Made by a program: the position numbers and the translations under genes. From contig NZ_DATGNU010000129.1 in the NCBI RefSeq assembly GCF_035306585.1, positions 12,740 through 76,739 on the forward strand: a stretch of DNA of 64,000 bases, written 5' to 3'. The stretch comes from Galbibacter sp035306585 (GTDB lineage: Bacteria; Bacteroidota; Bacteroidia; Flavobacteriales; Flavobacteriaceae). The number at the start of each line of letters is the position of its first letter. Position 1 is the first letter of the stretch. Below the pieces are notes generated by a model. That model did no database searches, was not told where the DNA came from, and saw only the letters and a list, made by a program, of their open reading frames with translations. Of this stretch, positions 61,710-64,000 are shown piece by piece.

Positions 61710-62759
61710 ATGATAGAAGATAAAAATCCACAACGTACCTCCATATCAGAATTGGGTGAATTTGGTTTAATTAACCATCTCACTAACATTTTTGAAATCA
61801 AACACCAAAGTACTGTAAAGGCTATTGGTGACGACGCGGCAGTGCTCGACTTTAAGAGTAAACAAGCAGTCGTAACTACAGATCTATTGGTAGAAGGTGT
61901 ACATTTTGATTTAGGGTATATGCCTTTAAAGCATTTGGGATACAAATCTATCATTGTCAACCTCTCCGATGTGTATGCCATGAATGCGAAGGCTACACAA
62001 GTAACGGTTTCCATAGCGCTCTCTAATCGCTTTCCACTAGAGGCTGTTGAGGAACTATACGAAGGGATTAAATTCGCTTGTGATCTCTATAAGGTCGATT
62101 TAATCGGAGGAGATACAACTTCATCTAATAAAGGTTTGTTGATTTCGGTAACTGCCATAGGTGAAATCAACCCAGAAGATGTGGTTTACAGAAGCGGCGC
62201 ACAACCCAATGATTTGTTAGTAGTCACTGGAGATGTTGGTGGGGCCTATCTAGGACTTCAGGTTCTTGAACGTGAAAAACAAGTCTTCCAAGTAAACCCA
62301 CAGAATCAACCAGATTTGGATCAATACAGCTACATTATAGAACGTCAGTTAAAGCCAGAGGCAAGAAAGGATATCCCTAAGCTATTAAAAGAACTTGGTG
62401 TAAAACCTACCGCCATGATTGATGTTAGCGATGGATTGTCCTCTGAGATCATCCATATCTGCAAACAATCCAAGGTCGGTTGTAATTTATACGAAGATAA
62501 AATCCCATTGGATCCACAGACCATTTCCACCTGTGAGGAATTCAATATTAGTAGTACGACTGTAGCCCTTAGTGGTGGAGAGGATTATGAATTACTTTTT
62601 ACGATTTCTCAAGAAGATTACCCTAAAATCAAAGCGAATCCAAGCCTTACCATCATTGGCCATATGACACAAGAATCCGAAGGCATGCACCTAATCACTA
62701 GAGCAAATACTAAGATACCATTACAAGCTAGGGGTTGGAATTCATTTGACAAGGCATAA
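61710..62759 (+). CDS. thiL: Thiamine-monophosphate kinase
   Basis: A 349-residue kinase that makes thiamine diphosphate from thiamine monophosphate. The motifs are ISELGEFGLINHL at the N-terminus, AIGDDAAVLDF near residue 39, TTDLLVEGVHFD near residue 57, LIGGDTTSSNKG near residue 132 and AMIDVSDGLSSEI near residue 235. The start is the conserved N-terminus (MIEDKNPQRTS), so the implied leaderless mRNA is notable. Monocistronic. Confidence 0.95.
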   Translation: MIEDKNPQRTSISELGEFGLINHLTNIFEIKHQSTVKAIGDDAAVLDFKSKQAVVTTDLLVEGVHFDLGYMPLKHLGYKSIIVNLSDVYAMNAKATQVTVSIALSNRFPLEAVEELYEGIKFACDLYKVDLIGGDTTSSNKGLLISVTAIGEINPEDVVYRSGAQPNDLLVVTGDVGGAYLGLQVLEREKQVFQVNPQNQPDLDQYSYIIERQLKPEARKDIPKLLKELGVKPTAMIDVSDGLSSEIIHICKQSKVGCNLYEDKIPLDPQTISTCEEFNISSTTVALSGGEDYELLFTISQEDYPKIKANPSLTIIGHMTQESEGMHLITRANTKIPLQARGWNSFDKA

Positions 62760-62823
62760 AAACGCCAAGGCCTAATGAATAATTTCAATGGCGGGCGGTA
62801 TAAAATCTTGTAACGGAGGAAAT

Positions 62824-63060
62824 CTAAGCGACCGACTGAACTTGGTGTCTTTTACGATAAAATTTAGCCAAGGACTCATTGATTTCCTTTAATTCTGGAG
62901 TCAAAACATCCAACGTACCTGATTCTGTAGTGGTCAATTCGCACTTGCAATTTTTACAAGTGTATTCCGCAACATGAGAAGTGATTTTTTTCGATACCAC
63001 ATAGCGATGACCGAACACAGCGCAAAGGGCTCTTTTGAATGTAGATTTTGAGGATTTCAT
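62824..63060 (-). CDS. Small zinc-ribbon-like protein
   Basis: A 78-residue protein with a Cys/His pattern (ALCAVFGHRY near residue 11 and YTCKNCKCELTT near residue 33) that could bind zinc. I know no firm family; it resembles short DUF1660-type proteins. A TATATTTG -7 box at 63084-63091 supports a real gene, with a leader of about 20 nt. The C-terminal half is helical and charged. Function unknown. Confidence 0.65.
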   Translation of the reverse strand: MKSSKSTFKRALCAVFGHRYVVSKKITSHVAEYTCKNCKCELTTTESGTLDVLTPELKEINESLAKFYRKRHQVQSVA

Positions 63061-63083
63061 AATAATAAGAATTTTGGGTAAAA

Positions 63084-63091
63084 CAAATATA
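63084..63091 (-). promoter_or_regulatory. -7 promoter box of the small zinc-ribbon-like gene
   Basis: The minus strand reads TATATTTG, matching TAnnTTTG. Confidence 0.55.
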
Positions 63092-63109
63092 TAATAATCT
63101 GTAAACCAA

Positions 63110-63889
63110 TCAAGTATTTTTTAAAAAAATATTGATTTCATCGATAAACTCCACTTTATTCTCTATGAAACTCATATGCCCATCAGCAAATTCAACAAAA
63201 TCCACTGAGGTATTCCGGACTTGATCAATGAGGTCATCATACTTAAGCACAGGATCTTTCCTTCCTATAATCATCATTTTAGCAAAGGGAGTAAAGTGAA
63301 GCAATATTTCTCTGTCATCTCTAATTTTCATTCCCTCCAATGCAGCAACAATTCCTTGCAAAGGAGTTTTTAAAGCCTCTTTTTTCAAGACTTTTATTTC
63401 CTCAGCGAAAATACTTCTGTTTTTAGGCCTAAAAAGATTCGATATCCCCATTCGAACAAAAGTCTTATGATCTTTTTTTACCAATTCAATGGCACGGTCG
63501 CGGCTATCTTTTCGCTCTTGGGAATCTGCTCTAGCTGTAGAATTTGCGAGCACCAATCCTTTTACCTCATCAGGATATGCCTCCGCATATGCAAGAGCAA
63601 CGTAACCTCCCATGGAATGCCCTATAAACGAAACACGTCTGAGTTTTAACCATTGGAGAACAGTTTTTACTGCCTCCGCCATCTGTTCCATAGTATGCAC
63701 ATAGCCTATACAGCCAGATTTACCATGTCCGAGTAAATCAATACTGATTACTCGGTAACGCTTCACTAAAGATGCTTTAACAGAATCCCATACTGAAGAA
63801 TTCTCTAAAAACCCGTGCAATAGCACAACAGTCGAACCTTGACCTTCATCTTGGTAATACACTGTTGTTCCTTTAAAATTTATGGTCAT
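63110..63889 (-). CDS. Alpha/beta hydrolase
   Basis: A 259-residue alpha/beta-hydrolase-fold protein. The oxyanion motif is VVLLHGFLENSSVWDS near residue 21, the nucleophile elbow FIGHSMGGYVALAYAE (GxSxG) near residue 89, and the catalytic His is in FADGHMSFIE near residue 238. A BioH- or esterase-like role cannot be excluded, but nothing ties it to the bio genes 20 kb away. No signal peptide. Confidence 0.9.
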   Translation of the reverse strand: MTINFKGTTVYYQDEGQGSTVVLLHGFLENSSVWDSVKASLVKRYRVISIDLLGHGKSGCIGYVHTMEQMAEAVKTVLQWLKLRRVSFIGHSMGGYVALAYAEAYPDEVKGLVLANSTARADSQERKDSRDRAIELVKKDHKTFVRMGISNLFRPKNRSIFAEEIKVLKKEALKTPLQGIVAALEGMKIRDDREILLHFTPFAKMMIIGRKDPVLKYDDLIDQVRNTSVDFVEFADGHMSFIENKVEFIDEINIFLKNT

Positions 63890-63924
63890 TGCGCGTAGTT
63901 CTCAAGTACTTAATTCTGATAACA

Positions 63925-63969
63925 AAAACCAATAACAAGAGACTAAAACTAGCGCCTGTTATTGGTTTT
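63925..63969 (-). terminator. Perfect 13-bp inverted repeat, probable terminator
   Basis: AAAACCAATAACA (63925-63937) and TGTTATTGGTTTT (63957-63969) are exact complements with a 19-nt loop. It lies just downstream of the minus-strand frame that enters from the right edge. Confidence 0.75.
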
Positions 63970-63977
63970 GCATCATA

Positions 63978-64000
63978 TTATCGATTCATCCAATCTTCAA
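63978..64000 (-). CDS. Possible 3' end of a gene cut by the window edge
   Basis: On the minus strand the last bases read EDWMNR and then TAA at 63978-63980. The inverted repeat just beyond it supports a real gene end. Too little is visible to name a product. Confidence 0.4.

Noticed and set aside
1..64000. tRNA, rRNA, insertion sequences, prophage, defence island
   Set aside because: No tRNA-like fold, transposase, integrase, or phage or defence family was seen; the gene content and base composition look uniform throughout.

Overview
The window is chromosomal DNA from a member of the Bacteroidota, almost certainly the Flavobacteriaceae. The evidence is AT-rich DNA, weak Shine-Dalgarno sequences, Bacteroidota-type -7 promoter boxes (TAnnTTTG) in front of many genes, families restricted to or typical of this group (DUF3078, DUF2480, DUF3109, a PiT transporter fused to a PhoU-like domain), and a secreted protease with a type IX secretion C-terminal domain. 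It is a dense housekeeping region. I see no phage, insertion sequence, CRISPR array, integron, tRNA or rRNA, and no convincing defence or biosynthetic island.

Layout. 0-8 kb: the 3' end of dxs, a DUF3078 outer-membrane protein, dgt, then a phosphate module (OprO/P-like porin plus PiT-PhoU fusion). 8-16 kb: small operons for MarC, a minimal FAD protein, a CtpA-type protease with dCMP deaminase, HupE, a TerB/DnaJ co-chaperone, bacilliredoxin, and a phosphatase/PlsC/HD trio. 15.7-20.9 kb, minus strand: a compact operon hemH - MATE - hemJ - sensor kinase - enoyl-CoA hydratase. 21-29.3 kb: an AraC regulator (with a ThuA gene) divergent from the heme operon hemA-hemC-hemD-hemE-(DUF6973)-hemF-hemB. 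With hemJ and hemH next door, the window holds protoheme synthesis from glutamyl-tRNA except hemL. 29-34 kb: a large secreted subtilase with an unusual repeat cluster upstream, an endonuclease/exonuclease family protein, and hflX.

34-38 kb, minus strand: sufS, sufE, a SufT/DUF59 protein, DUF2480 and a second DUF3078 gene. 38-45 kb: a serine hydrolase, the biotin genes bioF-bioD-bioA and an M61 peptidase. 44.8-50.9 kb: atpD-atpC, gpsA, a Kbp/YgaU-like LysM protein, yicC-gmk-nadD. 51-57 kb: a MORN-repeat protein, aspS, a ClC-CBS channel, a cold-shock protein, tadA and an RluA-type pseudouridine synthase. 57.3-61.5 kb, minus strand: sufA-sufB-sufC-sufD, the other half of the Fe-S assembly system. 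61.7-64 kb: thiL, a small Cys-rich protein, an alpha/beta hydrolase and the edge of another gene.

The most interesting signals are non-coding or architectural: a three-copy, 21-22 bp phased direct-repeat cluster upstream of the secreted protease; three strong hairpin/T-tract structures on the plus strand in gaps where no annotated plus-strand gene ends (candidate small RNAs or attenuators); a suf system split by about 19 kb; an RluA gene whose S4-like region has no canonical start codon; two genes (thiL, DUF3109) whose promoter boxes imply leaderless mRNAs; and an uncharacterised DUF6973-like protein embedded in the heme operon. All functional calls are from reading motifs; no database search was run.
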